A DNA stretch of 64,000 nt from Demequina sp. TMPB413 (GCF_020447105.2 NZ_CP096184.1:1178001-1242000), one strand, 5' to 3'. Shown: positions 35,504 to 47,311, counted from the stretch's first letter. Notes: generated by a model from the letters alone, not told the origin. A program made the numbers and translations.

Positions 35504-36628
35504 TCACAGCGGCAGGTCAACGCTCGCGACGGTCGCTGCGGCGAGGCGGGAAGGGTCGGGGACGGCCGCGAGCCCCGGTGACTCCGGGATCATGATGTGG
35601 CCGTCGACCAGATCGAAGGGCTCGGTGATGTCCTCCTTGTAGAAGCGTCCGGAAGCGGAAATGTCTCCTGTGAGGGTGAATCCAGGAAGGCCCGCGAGCG
35701 CCGCGTTCGCCGCGCGTCCGATGCCCGTCTCGAGCATTCCTCCACACCACACCGCCACGCCGTGCGCGCGCGAGATGTCATGGATCCGCCTGGCCTCTAG
35801 GTAGCCACCTACGCGCGAAGGCTTGATGTTGATGACCTGAGCGGCGCCCAGCTGGATGGCATCGGCCGCCTTGGTGGCCGACGTCACGGACTCGTCGAGG
35901 CACATCGGCGTGCGCATCCGGCGGGCGAGTTCGGCATGCTGGCGCATGTCGTCCTCTCCTAACGGTTGTTCGATGAGCAGCAGGTTGAACTCGTCGAGCC
36001 TCGCCAAGTGCGCCGCGTCGGCGAGCGTGTAGGCGGCGTTCGCGTCCACCTGGAGTGGAACGTCTGGGTGCGCGTCGCGAACTGCCCGCACCGGCGCGAT
36101 GTCCCAGCCCGGTTGGATCTTGAGTTTGATGCGCTGGTAGCCCTCGGCGAGGTACGCGTCGACCGCGTCCATCAGTCGCGGGATCGAGTCCTGAATTCCG
36201 ACGGAGACGCCGGAGGGCACCCTGTCAACGGTGACGCCCAGGTAGTCCTTGAAGCTGAGACCCGCCGCGCGCAACTGGGCGTCGAGCACCGCCATCTCCA
36301 ACATTGCCTTGGCCATCCTGTGGCCCACGATCTTCTCCAGGTGCTCGGAGACCGTCTCCGCTGTCAGCGGTCCGACCGCCGACGCGGCCACGAGTCGCGG
36401 CAGCAGGTGCCTCGCGGTCACGTCGATCACGCCCTCGGTGTACTCCTCTGAATAGACGGGCTCGCTCAGCGCACCGCACTCCGCCCAACCCGTCACCTCT
36501 TGACCGTCAACGGCGGCCGTCAACTCCATGACCAGGACTCGTCGCTCCGTCTGGGTGGAGAAGGACGTGGTGAACGGCGTCACGAGTGGAAGCGCAAGGG
36601 TGTGCAATTGGACGCGGCGGATTCTCAC
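35504..36628 (-). CDS. N-acylamino acid racemase / o-succinylbenzoate synthase family (enolase superfamily)
   Basis: The 374-residue protein has the muconate-lactonising-subgroup active site: the KLK pair (Lys168, Lys170), Asp195 in QVDAN, Glu220 in LIEQP, Asp245 in CLDES and Lys269 in NIKPSRVGG. Its overall sequence resembles the bifunctional NAAAR/OSBS of Amycolatopsis. No other menaquinone gene is nearby, while a GNAT and an M20 hydrolase gene precede it with overlapping codons. I therefore read it as a racemase of N-acylated (probably N-succinyl) amino acids rather than MenC. It starts at GTG 36628 (GTGA overlap). OSBS activity remains possible. Confidence 0.85.
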   Translation of the reverse strand: MRIRRVQLHTLALPLVTPFTTSFSTQTERRVLVMELTAAVDGQEVTGWAECGALSEPVYSEEYTEGVIDVTARHLLPRLVAASAVGPLTAETVSEHLEKIVGHRMAKAMLEMAVLDAQLRAAGLSFKDYLGVTVDRVPSGVSVGIQDSIPRLMDAVDAYLAEGYQRIKLKIQPGWDIAPVRAVRDAHPDVPLQVDANAAYTLADAAHLARLDEFNLLLIEQPLGEDDMRQHAELARRMRTPMCLDESVTSATKAADAIQLGAAQVINIKPSRVGGYLEARRIHDISRAHGVAVWCGGMLETGIGRAANAALAGLPGFTLTGDISASGRFYKEDITEPFDLVDGHIMIPESPGLAAVPDPSRLAAATVASVDLPL

Positions 36629-37422
36629 AGTGCCTCCATCAGGTAGCGGCCATCCCGGCCGACGGCGGTGGGGCGCCAGCCTGCGGCCCACCTTTCCACC
36701 ATGGCCTCTCGCAAGGCCATTCTCCAGCGGGCGGCCAACTCGAGGTGGTCGCGACGCATGGCTTCGATATCGGCTGGCACAACCACAGACACGGCCGACG
36801 CGCCGGATGGGACGGGGCCGACGACGGGTTCGAGGGCCTCGCCGACGCTCAGAATGGCTGGCGCTGGCTGGGGGTCGCGGGGCGCGGGGGGCAGGGGCGC
36901 GTCGAGCGCCCACCGCGCGAGGATGCGATCGGATCCCTGGCCTGCGTTCACACCGTCTGTCATCGCACCGTAGAAATCGACTAAGTACTCGTCGAGCGTC
37001 GCACCGAGCCTGCGCACATTGAACGCCGCGTTGCGCGCCACGAGGGGGTCAAAGGTCCACGTGACAGTCCCCACGTCGCGGTCTAGGCACCACGCGCGTT
37101 GGTGGAGCTTCATCGCCGTGCCGACGCCAGTACCTGCGAGGCCAGGGACGACGCCAGCCACGTGAGAGTGCATCGCGGCGTGCGCCGGTGGCCCAAAGAA
37201 TCCTGCGGTCGCTCCGACGATGCGTTCGCCGACGAAGGCGCCGGCGACGTAGCCGCCCGCGTGAGACAGCGCAGTGAGCAGGTGGCGCTCCATCACCGGC
37301 TCGTTCCACACCGCGCGCCACACCTCAGTGGCTCGTTCCAACTCGCTTCCCGCGAGCACGCGCGCCTCGACGCCCGCCGCCGTCGCGGCCTCGTCGTAGT
37401 CCGCCCACGCGTCGACGCTCAT
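36625..37422 (-). CDS. GNAT-type N-acyltransferase of the racemase cassette
   Basis: The 265-residue protein has a GNAT-like core with GVVPGLAGTGVGTAMKLHQR (acetyl/acyl-CoA loop) and the stretch VTWTFDPLVARNAAFNVRRLG, which is characteristic of the large GNAT proteins encoded next to NSAR/OSBS enzymes. In Geobacillus the comparable gene product N-succinylates D-amino acids. Start and stop overlap both neighbours (ATGA and GTGA). Substrate choice is inferred only from context. Confidence 0.78.
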   Translation of the reverse strand: MSVDAWADYDEAATAAGVEARVLAGSELERATEVWRAVWNEPVMERHLLTALSHAGGYVAGAFVGERIVGATAGFFGPPAHAAMHSHVAGVVPGLAGTGVGTAMKLHQRAWCLDRDVGTVTWTFDPLVARNAAFNVRRLGATLDEYLVDFYGAMTDGVNAGQGSDRILARWALDAPLPPAPRDPQPAPAILSVGEALEPVVGPVPSGASAVSVVVPADIEAMRRDHLELAARWRMALREAMVERWAAGWRPTAVGRDGRYLMEAL

Positions 37423-38579
37423 GACGATTCCCCGGCGAGTAGGTCAGCCACCAGCAGGGCCAGCAGCGCGGTGCGAGGGACGATATGGTCAATCAAGACG
37501 TGTTCGTCGTCCGCGTGAGCGCCTCCGCCAACGGCACCCAGCCCGTCGAGCGTCGGCACCCCCAGGCCGGCCGTGAAGTTGCCGTCAGATGCGCCCCCCA
37601 CCGCGATCTCGCCCAGGGCCTGTATCCCGACCGCTGGGGCAAGTGCCGCAGCCTTCGAATAGAGGGCGGCCGCGCTCGCCCGCTCCATGACCGGCCTGTT
37701 GATGCCGCCGGTGACTCGGAGCTGCGCGCCAGGCAGCACGGGAACGAGGGCGCTCATCGCGTCATCGACGCGGCGTTGCTCCGCCGCCGTCGTCGCCCGC
37801 ACGTCCACGTCAACACGGGCGTGTGCCGGCACGGTGTTGACCGTCGTGTCAGCCATCAACCTGGTGGGAGTGACCGTTGTGCCCCGAGCGGCATCGGCCA
37901 GTGCCGCAATGAGCGGAATCTGATGCGCGATTTCGATGGTCGCGTTGACGCCCTTCTCTGGTTCGAGTCCAGCGTGAGCGGCGGCGCCCATCGCTTCCAC
38001 CGAGTACAGGGAGACGCCCTTGCGCGCCGTTTTGAGTGCGCCTCCCGGGCCCGCCGCCTCAAGCACCAGGACCGCTTCGCAACCCGCCGCCTCCGCCTCG
38101 AGTAGAGCGCGCGACGTGACAGAGCCAATTTCCTCGTCACCCGTCACCAGCAGCGTCACGCCGTCCACAGCGTGCGCGCCGCTCGTCTCGACCAGCGCGC
38201 ACAGCGCATGAACGGCCTGCAACAGCCCCACGATCATGTCGAAGCAGCCCGGCCCACGCATCACGCCGTCGCTCACGGTGAACGGCAAGCGTTCCAGGGT
38301 GCCGAGCGGCCACACCGTGTCGTGGTGGGCCAACAGCAGTACCCGTGCTGGTCCGTCGCCCCACCGCCACCGCACGTGGGGGCAACCGTCGACCACGATG
38401 CGCTCGGCGTCGGCCGCGATGCCCGCTTGGGCGAAGCGCTCCCCCACCACCCTGGCCACCACGTCGGCGCTTGCCAGGACCGCCTTGCGATCGTCGGAGG
38501 GAGACTCCTGCCTGATCAGCGTCCCCGCATCGTCAAGCAACGGGCCTAGGCGCGCGATGCTGGCGTCGACGATGCTCAC
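37419..38579 (-). CDS. M20-family metallohydrolase (N-acyl-amino acid deacylase candidate)
   Basis: The 386-residue protein has the M20 metal-binding and catalytic pattern: LLLAHHDTVWPLG (His and Asp ligands), RGPGCFDMIVGL, TGDEEIGS (catalytic Glu and ligand) and a final GGGAHADDEH. A dimerisation domain lies between. It is the first gene of the three-gene cassette and would release the acyl group from the L-isomer. GTG 38579 is used because CACGAT (38591-38586) ends 7 nt before it. Carboxypeptidase G2-like activity is the main alternative. Confidence 0.82.
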   Translation of the reverse strand: MSIVDASIARLGPLLDDAGTLIRQESPSDDRKAVLASADVVARVVGERFAQAGIAADAERIVVDGCPHVRWRWGDGPARVLLLAHHDTVWPLGTLERLPFTVSDGVMRGPGCFDMIVGLLQAVHALCALVETSGAHAVDGVTLLVTGDEEIGSVTSRALLEAEAAGCEAVLVLEAAGPGGALKTARKGVSLYSVEAMGAAAHAGLEPEKGVNATIEIAHQIPLIAALADAARGTTVTPTRLMADTTVNTVPAHARVDVDVRATTAAEQRRVDDAMSALVPVLPGAQLRVTGGINRPVMERASAAALYSKAAALAPAVGIQALGEIAVGGASDGNFTAGLGVPTLDGLGAVGGGAHADDEHVLIDHIVPRTALLALLVADLLAGESS

Positions 38580-38613
38580 CCTGCCATCGTGGCACGGCCC
38601 GGTTTCGGGCGGG

Positions 38614-39243
38614 TTACCAGGCGTCAGGAAGCCGCGTGTCACCGCTCACCACGGCGTCGGCGGCGTGCTCGGTTCCCTCCTCATACAGAAACTCGTCCTC
38701 CGCCTGGTGCCACGCCTCCCAATGGGGACGCAGTGCCTCGCCGTCGCGCTCGATGCCGCGACGAAGCCGCTCGGGCCACGGCGCGTCGACATAGATGAGC
38801 ATGCTCGCGTACTGTCGCGCGGCGCGCTGGCCCACGCCGACCCCCTCGATGATGATGTACGGGCGTTGCGGGACGCGGATTGTGTGGGTGCGTTCCTCAA
38901 GCGACCAGTCCCACATCGCGAACTCGCCGCCCACCCCTCTCGACAGCGGTTCGAGGATCTGGTCGACCAAGACGCGGTCGAGGATGGGAAGCCCTCCCCA
39001 GCCCTCGTACATGTCATCGCCGTGGATGATCTGGACCGGCGCCGAGGCCGGGGTGCGGTGGTCAGGATCGTAGGTTCCCGAGCCCGCCGACTCCGCACCA
39101 CCGAGTGCCACAGACAGCCGATTTGCCAGCGTCGTCTTGCCGCTTCCTGCAGGCCCGTCGATGAGGACGACGCGGGTGCCGCCAATCAAGGGTTCGCGGC
39201 GTAGCAGCAGGGATACCAGGTCCGACAAGGATGGCTGGGACAT
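38614..39243 (-). CDS. P-loop kinase, uridine kinase-like
   Basis: The 209-residue protein has Walker A LIDGPAGSGKTTLANRL near residue 28, HGDDMYEGW in the position of the substrate-binding Asp of nucleoside kinases, and IIIEGVGVGQRA. The fold matches small uridine kinase-like proteins of actinobacteria. The true substrate is unknown. It is divergent from the YbaK-like gene and upstream of the M20 gene. Confidence 0.8.
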   Translation of the reverse strand: MSQPSLSDLVSLLLRREPLIGGTRVVLIDGPAGSGKTTLANRLSVALGGAESAGSGTYDPDHRTPASAPVQIIHGDDMYEGWGGLPILDRVLVDQILEPLSRGVGGEFAMWDWSLEERTHTIRVPQRPYIIIEGVGVGQRAARQYASMLIYVDAPWPERLRRGIERDGEALRPHWEAWHQAEDEFLYEEGTEHAADAVVSGDTRLPDAW

Positions 39244-39334
39244 AGCAGCAGGCTAGCGCGCGGAGCGCTTTCGGGCGCGAGATAGGTGGGGCGTGATGCG
39301 TGCCTTCCGCCGCCGGTATCGCTACGTTGGTCGC

Positions 39335-39811
39335 ATGAAGCCGGAGTCGCATCCCAAGGTCCAGCAGGTTCAAGCTGCGCTCCATGCCGGCGGCGTCGAT
39401 GTCACGGTGCGCGAGATCGACAAGGCGACGCCCACGGCGCTCGCCGCCGCGGAGTACTTGGGTTGCGAGGTGGGCGCTATCGCGAATTCACTCGTGTTCC
39501 TGGCCGACGGTTCGCCGATTCTGGTGCTCACGTCAGGGGCGCACCGGGTCGATACCGCTGCGCTGGCCGGCCGCATTGGCGCCGACGCGATCACCAGGGC
39601 GACGCCGGACGACGTGCGGGCGGCGACGGGTCAGGTCATCGGCGGCGTGGCACCGGTGGGACATCCTTCCCCAGTGCGTACCTATCTTGACGTGGCGCTC
39701 AAGGCGTACGACGAGGTGTGGGCGGCGGCGGGCATCCCTGCGTCGCTATTTCCCATCTCGTATGCAGACTTGCTTCGGGTGACAGGGGCGACCGAGGTCG
39801 AGGTCGACTAG
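39335..39811 (+). CDS. YbaK/EbsC-family aminoacyl-tRNA deacylase domain protein
   Basis: The 158-residue protein has the YbaK/ProX fold marks: VREIDKATPTALAAAEYLG, IANSLVFLADGSPILVLTSG and GQVIGGVAPVGHPSP, with the conserved GG-PxGH loop. Such proteins hydrolyse mischarged tRNAs such as Cys-tRNA-Pro. The frame is open back to 39293, but ATG 39335 lies 7 nt after a TACGTT hexamer (39323-39328), so a leaderless start is favoured. Confidence 0.86.
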   Translation: MKPESHPKVQQVQAALHAGGVDVTVREIDKATPTALAAAEYLGCEVGAIANSLVFLADGSPILVLTSGAHRVDTAALAGRIGADAITRATPDDVRAATGQVIGGVAPVGHPSPVRTYLDVALKAYDEVWAAAGIPASLFPISYADLLRVTGATEVEVD

Positions 39812-39838
39812 CCCGCGCGGGCGCGTGGCTTCAGTGAC

Positions 39839-41284
<1,446 letters not shown>

Positions 41285-41293
41285 TCACGAGTG

Positions 41294-41337
41294 TGCCAGG
41301 AACCCGCCGCCGGATGCGCGGCGGCGGGTTCCTGGCA
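41294..41337. terminator. Perfect 18-bp hairpin between argG and argH
   Basis: The arms TGCCAGGAACCCGCCGCC (41294-41311) and its exact reverse complement (41320-41337) flank an 8-nt loop. The stem lies right after the argG stop. There is no T-run on either side, so it may be a U-less terminator, a partial attenuator or an mRNA-stabilising element before argH. Confidence 0.6.
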
Positions 41338-41346
41338 TCGAGTTTC

Positions 41347-42552
41347 TTAAGAGTTGGCGACCCTCGCCGCGCGCGCCGCCGCCTGCTTGGCTGCGAGTCC
41401 GTAGATCTCGATGAAGCCACGCGCCGCGCTCTGATCGAAGGTGTCGCCCTCGTCGTACGTCGCGAGGTTGAAGTCGTACAGGCCGACGTCTGAGCGGCGG
41501 CCGGTCACGGTCACCTTGCCGCCGTGCAGCACGATGCGGATGTCGCCGGTCACGTATTGCTGGGTGTCCTCGATGAACGCGTCGAGCGACTTCTTGAGCG
41601 GCGAGGACCACATGCCGTCGTAGACAAGGTCGGTCCACTCCTGCTGGATGACGCGCTTGTAGCGGGCCTGCTCGCGTTCGAGCGTGACGTTCTCCATCTC
41701 GCGGTGCGCCTCGATCAGCGCGATCGCGCCAGGAGCCTCGTACACCTCACGGCTCTTGATGCCAACGAGGCGGTCCTCCACGATGTCGAGGCGGCCAACG
41801 CCGTGCGCACCCGCGCGGCGGTTCATCTCCTGAATGGCCTGCAGCGGCGTGACCTTCTGCCCGTCGATCGCGACGGGAATGCCCTTCTCGAACGAGATGA
41901 TTACCTCGTCAGGCACCGGCGGGAACGCGGGGTCGTCCGTGTACTCGTAGACGTCCTTGGTGGGTGCGTTCCAGATGTCCTCGAGGAAGCCCGTCTCCAC
42001 CGCGCGGCCCCACACGTTCTGGTCGATCGAGAAGGGGTTCTTCTTCGTGGTCGCGATGGGCAGGTTGTTGCGCTCCGCGTAGTCGATCGCCTTGTCGCGA
42101 GTGAGTGCGAGGTCGCGCACCGGTGCAATGCACTTGAGGTCGGGTGCGAGCGAGGCGATGCCCACCTCGAAGCGCACCTGGTCATTGCCCTTGCCCGTGC
42201 AGCCGTGAGCCATCGTCGTGGCACCAAACTCCCTGGCCGCCTGCACGATGTGCTTCACGATGACCGGGCGGCTGAGCGCCGAGACAAGCGGGTACTTGTC
42301 GTGGTACAGCGCGTTCGCCTTGAGTGCCGGCATGCAGTACTCCTCGGCGAACTCGTCGCGAGCGTCTGCCACGTAGGCCTCCACGGCGCCACAATCGAGC
42401 GCGCGCTGGCGGATCACCTCGAGGTCTTCCCCACCCTGGCCCACGTCGACGGCGACGGCCACGACCTCCGCGCCGGTCGCGTCGGCGATCCAACCAATGG
42501 CGACGGAAGTGTCGAGTCCGCCGGAGTAGGCAAGGACGATGCGTTCTTTCAT
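41347..42552 (-). CDS. argG: Argininosuccinate synthase
   Basis: The 401-residue protein has the PP-loop [15 protein letters not shown] near the N-terminus, [15 protein letters not shown], and the citrulline/aspartate-binding blocks typical of ArgG. It condenses citrulline and aspartate with ATP. The start overlaps the argR stop as ATGA. The C-terminal residues [17 protein letters not shown] precede the hairpin. Confidence 0.97.
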   Translation of the reverse strand: MKERIVLAYSGGLDTSVAIGWIADATGAEVVAVAVDVGQGGEDLEVIRQRALDCGAVEAYVADARDEFAEEYCMPALKANALYHDKYPLVSALSRPVIVKHIVQAAREFGATTMAHGCTGKGNDQVRFEVGIASLAPDLKCIAPVRDLALTRDKAIDYAERNNLPIATTKKNPFSIDQNVWGRAVETGFLEDIWNAPTKDVYEYTDDPAFPPVPDEVIISFEKGIPVAIDGQKVTPLQAIQEMNRRAGAHGVGRLDIVEDRLVGIKSREVYEAPGAIALIEAHREMENVTLEREQARYKRVIQQEWTDLVYDGMWSSPLKKSLDAFIEDTQQYVTGDIRIVLHGGKVTVTGRRSDVGLYDFNLATYDEGDTFDQSAARGFIEIYGLAAKQAAARAARVANS

Positions 42553-43064
42553 GTGAGTGTCTCTCCTGGGTGTGAGTCGTGCACCGTGCCTGAGGCGCGG
42601 TCGAGGAACTTTTGGGCAAGGGCAGGGCCGCCGTCGACGTCCCTGGAAATTACAAACACGGTGTCGTCTCCGGCCACGGTGCCGACGACGTCAGGATCGT
42701 CATGTCCGTCGATCGCTGAGGCGAAGTACTGCGCGCCGCCCGAGGGCGTTCGCAGGATCGCGATGTTGGCCGAGCCAACCGCCGAATACAGCAACTCTGC
42801 GCACAGCCTGTTGAGCCGCCCGCCGGTGTCTCCTGAGGCCTCGAGCGAGGACTGCGTCGTGTAGACCATGTGACCAGAGGCGCCACGCACCTTGAGCGCG
42901 CCGATGTCGAGCAAGTCGCGAGACAGCGTCGCCTGGGTGACCGTGATGCCTTGAGACTCGAGTCTGATGGCGAGGTCGCCTTGAGACCTGATCTCTTCCG
43001 ACTCGATGAGCCGCGCGATGAAGGCCTGACGAGCCGACTTGGTGGCTGGGATCGCTTGGCTCAT
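42549..43064 (-). CDS. argR: Arginine repressor
   Basis: The 171-residue protein has an N-terminal winged helix ([20 protein letters not shown], with [18 protein letters not shown] as recognition part). Its C-terminal oligomerisation/arginine-binding domain contains [11 protein letters not shown] and [12 protein letters not shown] with the conserved GDDT. It should repress argC and the rest of the operon. ATG 43064 overlaps the argF stop by one base. Confidence 0.95.
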   Translation of the reverse strand: MSQAIPATKSARQAFIARLIESEEIRSQGDLAIRLESQGITVTQATLSRDLLDIGALKVRGASGHMVYTTQSSLEASGDTGGRLNRLCAELLYSAVGSANIAILRTPSGGAQYFASAIDGHDDPDVVGTVAGDDTVFVISRDVDGGPALAQKFLDRASGTVHDSHPGETLT

Positions 43065-44008
43065 CACGAGTCCTTGCCCGAATGGGCGGCCAGCCACGTC
43101 AGCAGTGCCTTCTGGGCGTGCAGACGGTACTCAGCCTCGAGCCACACGATGCTCTGCGGACCATCGAGCACTTCTGCCGTGATCTCCTTGCCGCGGTAGG
43201 CCGGAAGGCAGTGCAGCACCTGGGCACCAGGCGCAGCGATCTCGAGGCTGTGCGCATTGACCTGGTAGGACTCGAACTGACCGGCGCGCACGCCGAACTC
43301 GTTCTCATCGCCCATGGAGATCCAGGTGTCGGTCGCGATGATGTCGGCGCCACGCACCGCGTCGTCATGATCAGTCGTGACGGTGACGGAGCCGCCGTGT
43401 TCGGCCGCGAGAGCCTTCGCGTCAAGTACCACCGCCTCCGAGGGCATGTAGTCCTCTGGAGCGCCCACGCGCACGTGCATTCCCGCGAGCGCCCCACCCA
43501 GCAGGTAACTGTGCGCCATGTTGTTGGCGCCGTCGCCGACGTAGGCCAGCGTGAGGCCTGCGAGCGCGTCGACCCCGCCGCGTGCGTCGGCGACGGCCGC
43601 GAGGTCCGCAAGGATCTGGCACGGGTGGAAGTCGTCGGTGAGCGCGTTGACGACCGGGACACCCGAGAACTCGGCCATGTCCTCGACGCGATCCTGGCCA
43701 AAGGTGCGCCATACGATCGCGCTGACCTGGCGGCCGAGCACGCGTGCAGTGTCGGCGACCGACTCGCCGCGACCCATTTGCGAAGAGCCAGCGTCAAGCA
43801 CCAGCGGGTAGCCGCCCAGTTCGGCGATGCCCGCCGAGAACGACACCCTGGTGCGGGTCGAGGGCTTGTCAAACAGGACGGCGACGGCTTGCGGCCCCTC
43901 GAAGGGACGGTGCAGATAACGGTTCTTGCGGAACGCGAGCGCGAGCTCGAGGACTTCGCGCTGCTCAGCGGCCGTGAGGTCGTCGTCACGCAAGAAGTGA
44001 CGCACCAT
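43064..44008 (-). CDS. argF: Ornithine carbamoyltransferase
   Basis: The 314-residue protein begins [11 protein letters not shown] and has the carbamoyl-phosphate motif FDKPSTRTRVSF, the DDFHPCQILADL block and the ornithine loop VLHCLPAYRGKEI with HCLP. It makes citrulline. The ATG overlaps the argD stop by one base (TGATG). Confidence 0.97.
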   Translation of the reverse strand: MVRHFLRDDDLTAAEQREVLELALAFRKNRYLHRPFEGPQAVAVLFDKPSTRTRVSFSAGIAELGGYPLVLDAGSSQMGRGESVADTARVLGRQVSAIVWRTFGQDRVEDMAEFSGVPVVNALTDDFHPCQILADLAAVADARGGVDALAGLTLAYVGDGANNMAHSYLLGGALAGMHVRVGAPEDYMPSEAVVLDAKALAAEHGGSVTVTTDHDDAVRGADIIATDTWISMGDENEFGVRAGQFESYQVNAHSLEIAAPGAQVLHCLPAYRGKEITAEVLDGPQSIVWLEAEYRLHAQKALLTWLAAHSGKDS

Positions 44009-45225
44009 CAGGACTCCTTGGGTGAAACGCCGGTGGCGGCCAAGTGGTCGGCGAGCCATCGAACGAAGGGCTCGGCCTCGGCCTGCGTGAGGGTGAGCGA
44101 TGGTGCGAGCCTGATGGTGTCTGGGCTGGGCGGGTTGATGATGAAGCCACCCTCGATAGCCGCCGCCGCAACGGCAGCCGAGATCTCCGCCTCGAGCTTG
44201 ATGCCGAGCAGCAGCCCCTCGCCTCTCACCTCGACCACGCCAGGCAGCGCGCCGATGGTGGCCTTGAGCCACTCCCCCATGACCTTGACGTGCGCGAGCA
44301 GGTCGCGGGACTCGATAGCGTCAATGGTCGCGAGGGCCGCGGCCGACGCGAGGGCGTTGCCGCCGAACGTCGTGCCGTGCTGGCCTGCCGTGAGCAGCGT
44401 CGCGGCCGTTGTGCCGTACGCGACGACAGCGCCAACAGGGAAGCCTCCTCCGAGGCCCTTGGCGAGCGTCACGACGTCGGGCATGATGCCGTGGGCCTGC
44501 ATGGCGAGCCAGGTCCCCGTGCGGCCGATGCCGGTCTGGACCTCGTCCGCGATCAGTAGGACGCCGTGGGCGTCGCACTCGTGGCGGACGGCCGCGAGGT
44601 ACTCGTGGGTGAGAGGCTTCACGCCCGCCTCTCCCTGGATGGGCTCGATGAAGATCGCGGCGACGTCGTCCGACATGGCCGCTACTAGCGCGCCGATGTC
44701 ATTGGGTTCGATGAACTCGACGCCTGGGGCGAGCGGGGCGAAGGGGGCGCGATACGCCTCCTTGTGGGTCAGCGTGAGCGCGCCAGTCGAGCGCCCGTGG
44801 AACGATCCAGTCAGCGCGAGCAGTCGGGTCCGACCGGTGCGGCGCGACATCTTGAAGGCCGCCTCGTTGGCCTCGGTGCCGGAGTTGGTCAGGAAGACCC
44901 GCGAGCCCTCGGGGGCGCCGCAAATGTCCAACAGCCGCTCCGCGAGCGCGATCTGGGGTTCGGTCGCGAAGAAGTTGGAGACATGGGTGAGCGTGCCCGC
45001 CTGAGCCGCGATGGCGGCGACCCATTCGGGGTCGGCGTGACCGAGGGCGTTCACCGCGATGCCGCCCAGCAAGTCGAGGTAACGCTGACCGTCGGCGTCC
45101 CAGACGTAGGAGCCCTCGCCCTTGGTCAGCACCCGAAGCGGGCGCCCGAAGGTGCCCATGAGGGCGGACTGGTAGCGGTCGAGTCCCTGCTCGCCCAGCA
45201 CGTGGGCGCCTTGCGGGCCGGTCAT
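44008..45225 (-). CDS. argD: Acetylornithine aminotransferase
   Basis: The 405-residue class III aminotransferase has [30 protein letters not shown], the cofactor Asp in [15 protein letters not shown] and the PLP lysine in [15 protein letters not shown]. It converts N-acetylglutamate semialdehyde to N-acetylornithine. ATG 45225 overlaps the argB stop as ATGA; a GTG two codons earlier is possible. Confidence 0.96.
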   Translation of the reverse strand: MTGPQGAHVLGEQGLDRYQSALMGTFGRPLRVLTKGEGSYVWDADGQRYLDLLGGIAVNALGHADPEWVAAIAAQAGTLTHVSNFFATEPQIALAERLLDICGAPEGSRVFLTNSGTEANEAAFKMSRRTGRTRLLALTGSFHGRSTGALTLTHKEAYRAPFAPLAPGVEFIEPNDIGALVAAMSDDVAAIFIEPIQGEAGVKPLTHEYLAAVRHECDAHGVLLIADEVQTGIGRTGTWLAMQAHGIMPDVVTLAKGLGGGFPVGAVVAYGTTAATLLTAGQHGTTFGGNALASAAALATIDAIESRDLLAHVKVMGEWLKATIGALPGVVEVRGEGLLLGIKLEAEISAAVAAAAIEGGFIINPPSPDTIRLAPSLTLTQAEAEPFVRWLADHLAATGVSPKES

Positions 45226-46139
45226 CCCCACAGCTCCACGTCATCCGGCCGGACCATCGTGCCGGAACCGGACGAGGTGAAGATCTCCGTGAGGATCGAG
45301 TGCGCCTCGCGGCCGTCGATGATGTGGGCCTGGCTCACGCCTCCACGCACGGCGCGCAGGCACGCCTCCATCTTGGGCACCATTCCCGACATGAGGCTGG
45401 GAAGCAGCTTCTCCACGTCAGTGGCGTGGATGCGTCGCACGAGAGAGGAGCGGTCTGGCCAGTTGGCGTACAGCCCCTCCACGTCCGTCAGCACGATGAG
45501 CTTGCGGGCGCGAAGCGCCACCGCGATGGACGCGGCCGCCGTGTCCGCGTTGACGTTGAGCACCGTGGTGGGATCGTCGAGGTCAGGGGCGACCGTGCTC
45601 ACCACGGGGATGCGGCCGGCCCCGATGATGTCCTGGATGGCGGCGGGGTTGACCTTGACCACGTCGCCTACCTGGCCGACGTCGACCTTCTTGCCGTCGA
45701 CCATCGCGTGGCGGCGCTTGGCCTGAAGCAGCCCAGCGTCCTCGCCTGAAAGGCCAACGCCGAGCGGGCCGTGGTCGTTGATGAGCCCCACGAGCTCGCG
45801 AGACACCTGGCCCGTGAGCACCATGCGCACCACGTCCATCGCCTCAGGGGTGGTGACGCGCAGGCCGCCCTTGAACTCGGACTCGATGCCGAGCCTGCCG
45901 AGCATGTCGGTGATCTGCGGGCCGCCTCCGTGCACCACCACGGGCTTCAGGCCCAATAGCCGCAAGTGCACGATGTCTTGGGCAAAGGCGCGCTTGAGCG
46001 TCTCGTCCACCATCGCGTTGCCGCCGTATTTGATGACGACGACGGCGCCCTTGAACTCCTCAATCCACGGCATCGCGTCGATGAGGACGCTGACCTTCTG
46101 TTGAGGGTTGAGGTCGGGAGTATCTATCAGTTCGCTCAT
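45222..46139 (-). CDS. argB: Acetylglutamate kinase
   Basis: The 305-residue amino acid kinase has [23 protein letters not shown] and the C-terminal [17 protein letters not shown] and [11 protein letters not shown] blocks. It phosphorylates N-acetylglutamate. An N-terminal extension of about 25 residues before the kinase core is like those of arginine-sensitive hexameric forms, so feedback inhibition is likely. Its start overlaps the argJ stop. Confidence 0.97.
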   Translation of the reverse strand: MSELIDTPDLNPQQKVSVLIDAMPWIEEFKGAVVVIKYGGNAMVDETLKRAFAQDIVHLRLLGLKPVVVHGGGPQITDMLGRLGIESEFKGGLRVTTPEAMDVVRMVLTGQVSRELVGLINDHGPLGVGLSGEDAGLLQAKRRHAMVDGKKVDVGQVGDVVKVNPAAIQDIIGAGRIPVVSTVAPDLDDPTTVLNVNADTAAASIAVALRARKLIVLTDVEGLYANWPDRSSLVRRIHATDVEKLLPSLMSGMVPKMEACLRAVRGGVSQAHIIDGREAHSILTEIFTSSGSGTMVRPDDVELWG

Positions 46140-47311
46140 GAGCTATACGCGCTGTTCTCGTGGACGTAGTCGTGGGTCAGGTCGTTGGTCCAGATGGTCG
46201 CGGTGGCATCTCCCGCGTGCAGGTCGATGACGATGTCTACCTCGCGGCCGCTCAGGTCGACGCCCTCGCGTGGTTCGCCCACGCCCGCGGCCTTGCAGAC
46301 CTGGACGCCGTTGATGTGGACATCGATGAGGCTCGCATCGAAAGGAGCGACGTCCTCCGGCACCGTGCCCGCTGCGGAAATGATGCGGCCCCAGTTAGGG
46401 TCGCGGCCGAATATTGCCGCTTTGAAGAGGTTGGAGCGTGCCACAGCGCGGCCAATGGCCTCTGCTGCATCCTCGGTGGTGGCACGCACGACGGTGATCG
46501 CGATGTCGTGCTCGGCCCCCTCCGCGTCGGTCAGCAGTTGCTGCGCCAAGTCGTGGCATGCGCCCGTCAGCGCCTCCTGGAACGCGGCAAGGTCAGGCTT
46601 GACTCCCGACGCGCCGGAGGCCATCAGCAGCACGGTGTCGTTGGTCGACATGCAGCCGTCTGCGTCGAGCCGGTTAAGCGTGGTGCGCACTGCCTCCCTG
46701 AGCGCAGCGTCCGCCTGGGCAGCGTCGACGTCGGCATCCGTGGTGATGACGCACAGCATCGTCGCCATTCCAGGGGCGAGCATGCCAGCACCCTTGGCCA
46801 TCGCGCCGATGGACCAACCGTCTTTGTCAACGACAACGGTCTTGGCCACCGAGTCGGTGGTCAGGATGGCGTGGGAGGCCGCATCGCCACCGTCGGCCGC
46901 CAACTGCCCCACAGCGTCGTCAACCCCGGCAAGCAACTTGTCCATCGGCAATCGCACACCGATCAGCCCCGTCGAACACACGGCAACGTCTCCTGCAGAA
47001 ACGTCCTTGCCCGCCGCCTGGAGTGCGTCGGAGACGCGTTCGGCGGTGGCGTGCGTGTCCGCGAAGCCCTCGGGGCCCGTCGCGGCGTTCGCTCCGCCGG
47101 AATTGAGGATGACCGCATCGACGCGGGCGTCGGTGACCACCTGACGGCACCATGCCACCGGCGCCGCGAACACCCTGTTCGTGGTGAAGACCCCTGCCGC
47201 CACAAAGGACGGGCCCTCGTTGACCACGAGAGCGACGTCAGATGCGCCCGTCGACTTGAGTCCTGCCGCTACCCCAGCGGCGAGGAATCCTTGCGGGTGT
47301 GTGACGCTCAC
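46136..47311 (-). CDS. argJ: Bifunctional glutamate N-acetyltransferase / ornithine acetyltransferase
   Basis: The 391-residue protein begins at GTG 47311 ([19 protein letters not shown]). It has the self-cleavage region [16 protein letters not shown], where the Thr of MATML is the nucleophile, and [13 protein letters not shown] (oxyanion region). ArgJ recycles the acetyl group from N-acetylornithine to glutamate. The start overlaps the argC stop as GTGA. Confidence 0.96.
   Translation of the reverse strand: MSVTHPQGFLAAGVAAGLKSTGASDVALVVNEGPSFVAAGVFTTNRVFAAPVAWCRQVVTDARVDAVILNSGGANAATGPEGFADTHATAERVSDALQAAGKDVSAGDVAVCSTGLIGVRLPMDKLLAGVDDAVGQLAADGGDAASHAILTTDSVAKTVVVDKDGWSIGAMAKGAGMLAPGMATMLCVITTDADVDAAQADAALREAVRTTLNRLDADGCMSTNDTVLLMASGASGVKPDLAAFQEALTGACHDLAQQLLTDAEGAEHDIAITVVRATTEDAAEAIGRAVARSNLFKAAIFGRDPNWGRIISAAGTVPEDVAPFDASLIDVHINGVQVCKAAGVGEPREGVDLSGREVDIVIDLHAGDATATIWTNDLTHDYVHENSAYSS

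Noticed and set aside
35504..36628. menC as gene name for the enolase-superfamily gene
   Set aside because: No men genes nearby and tight linkage with GNAT and M20 genes favour the racemase role; the name is withheld.
41524..42864. 446-codon plus-strand frame across argG/argR
   Set aside because: It is antisense to two well-identified genes and its composition is shadow-like.
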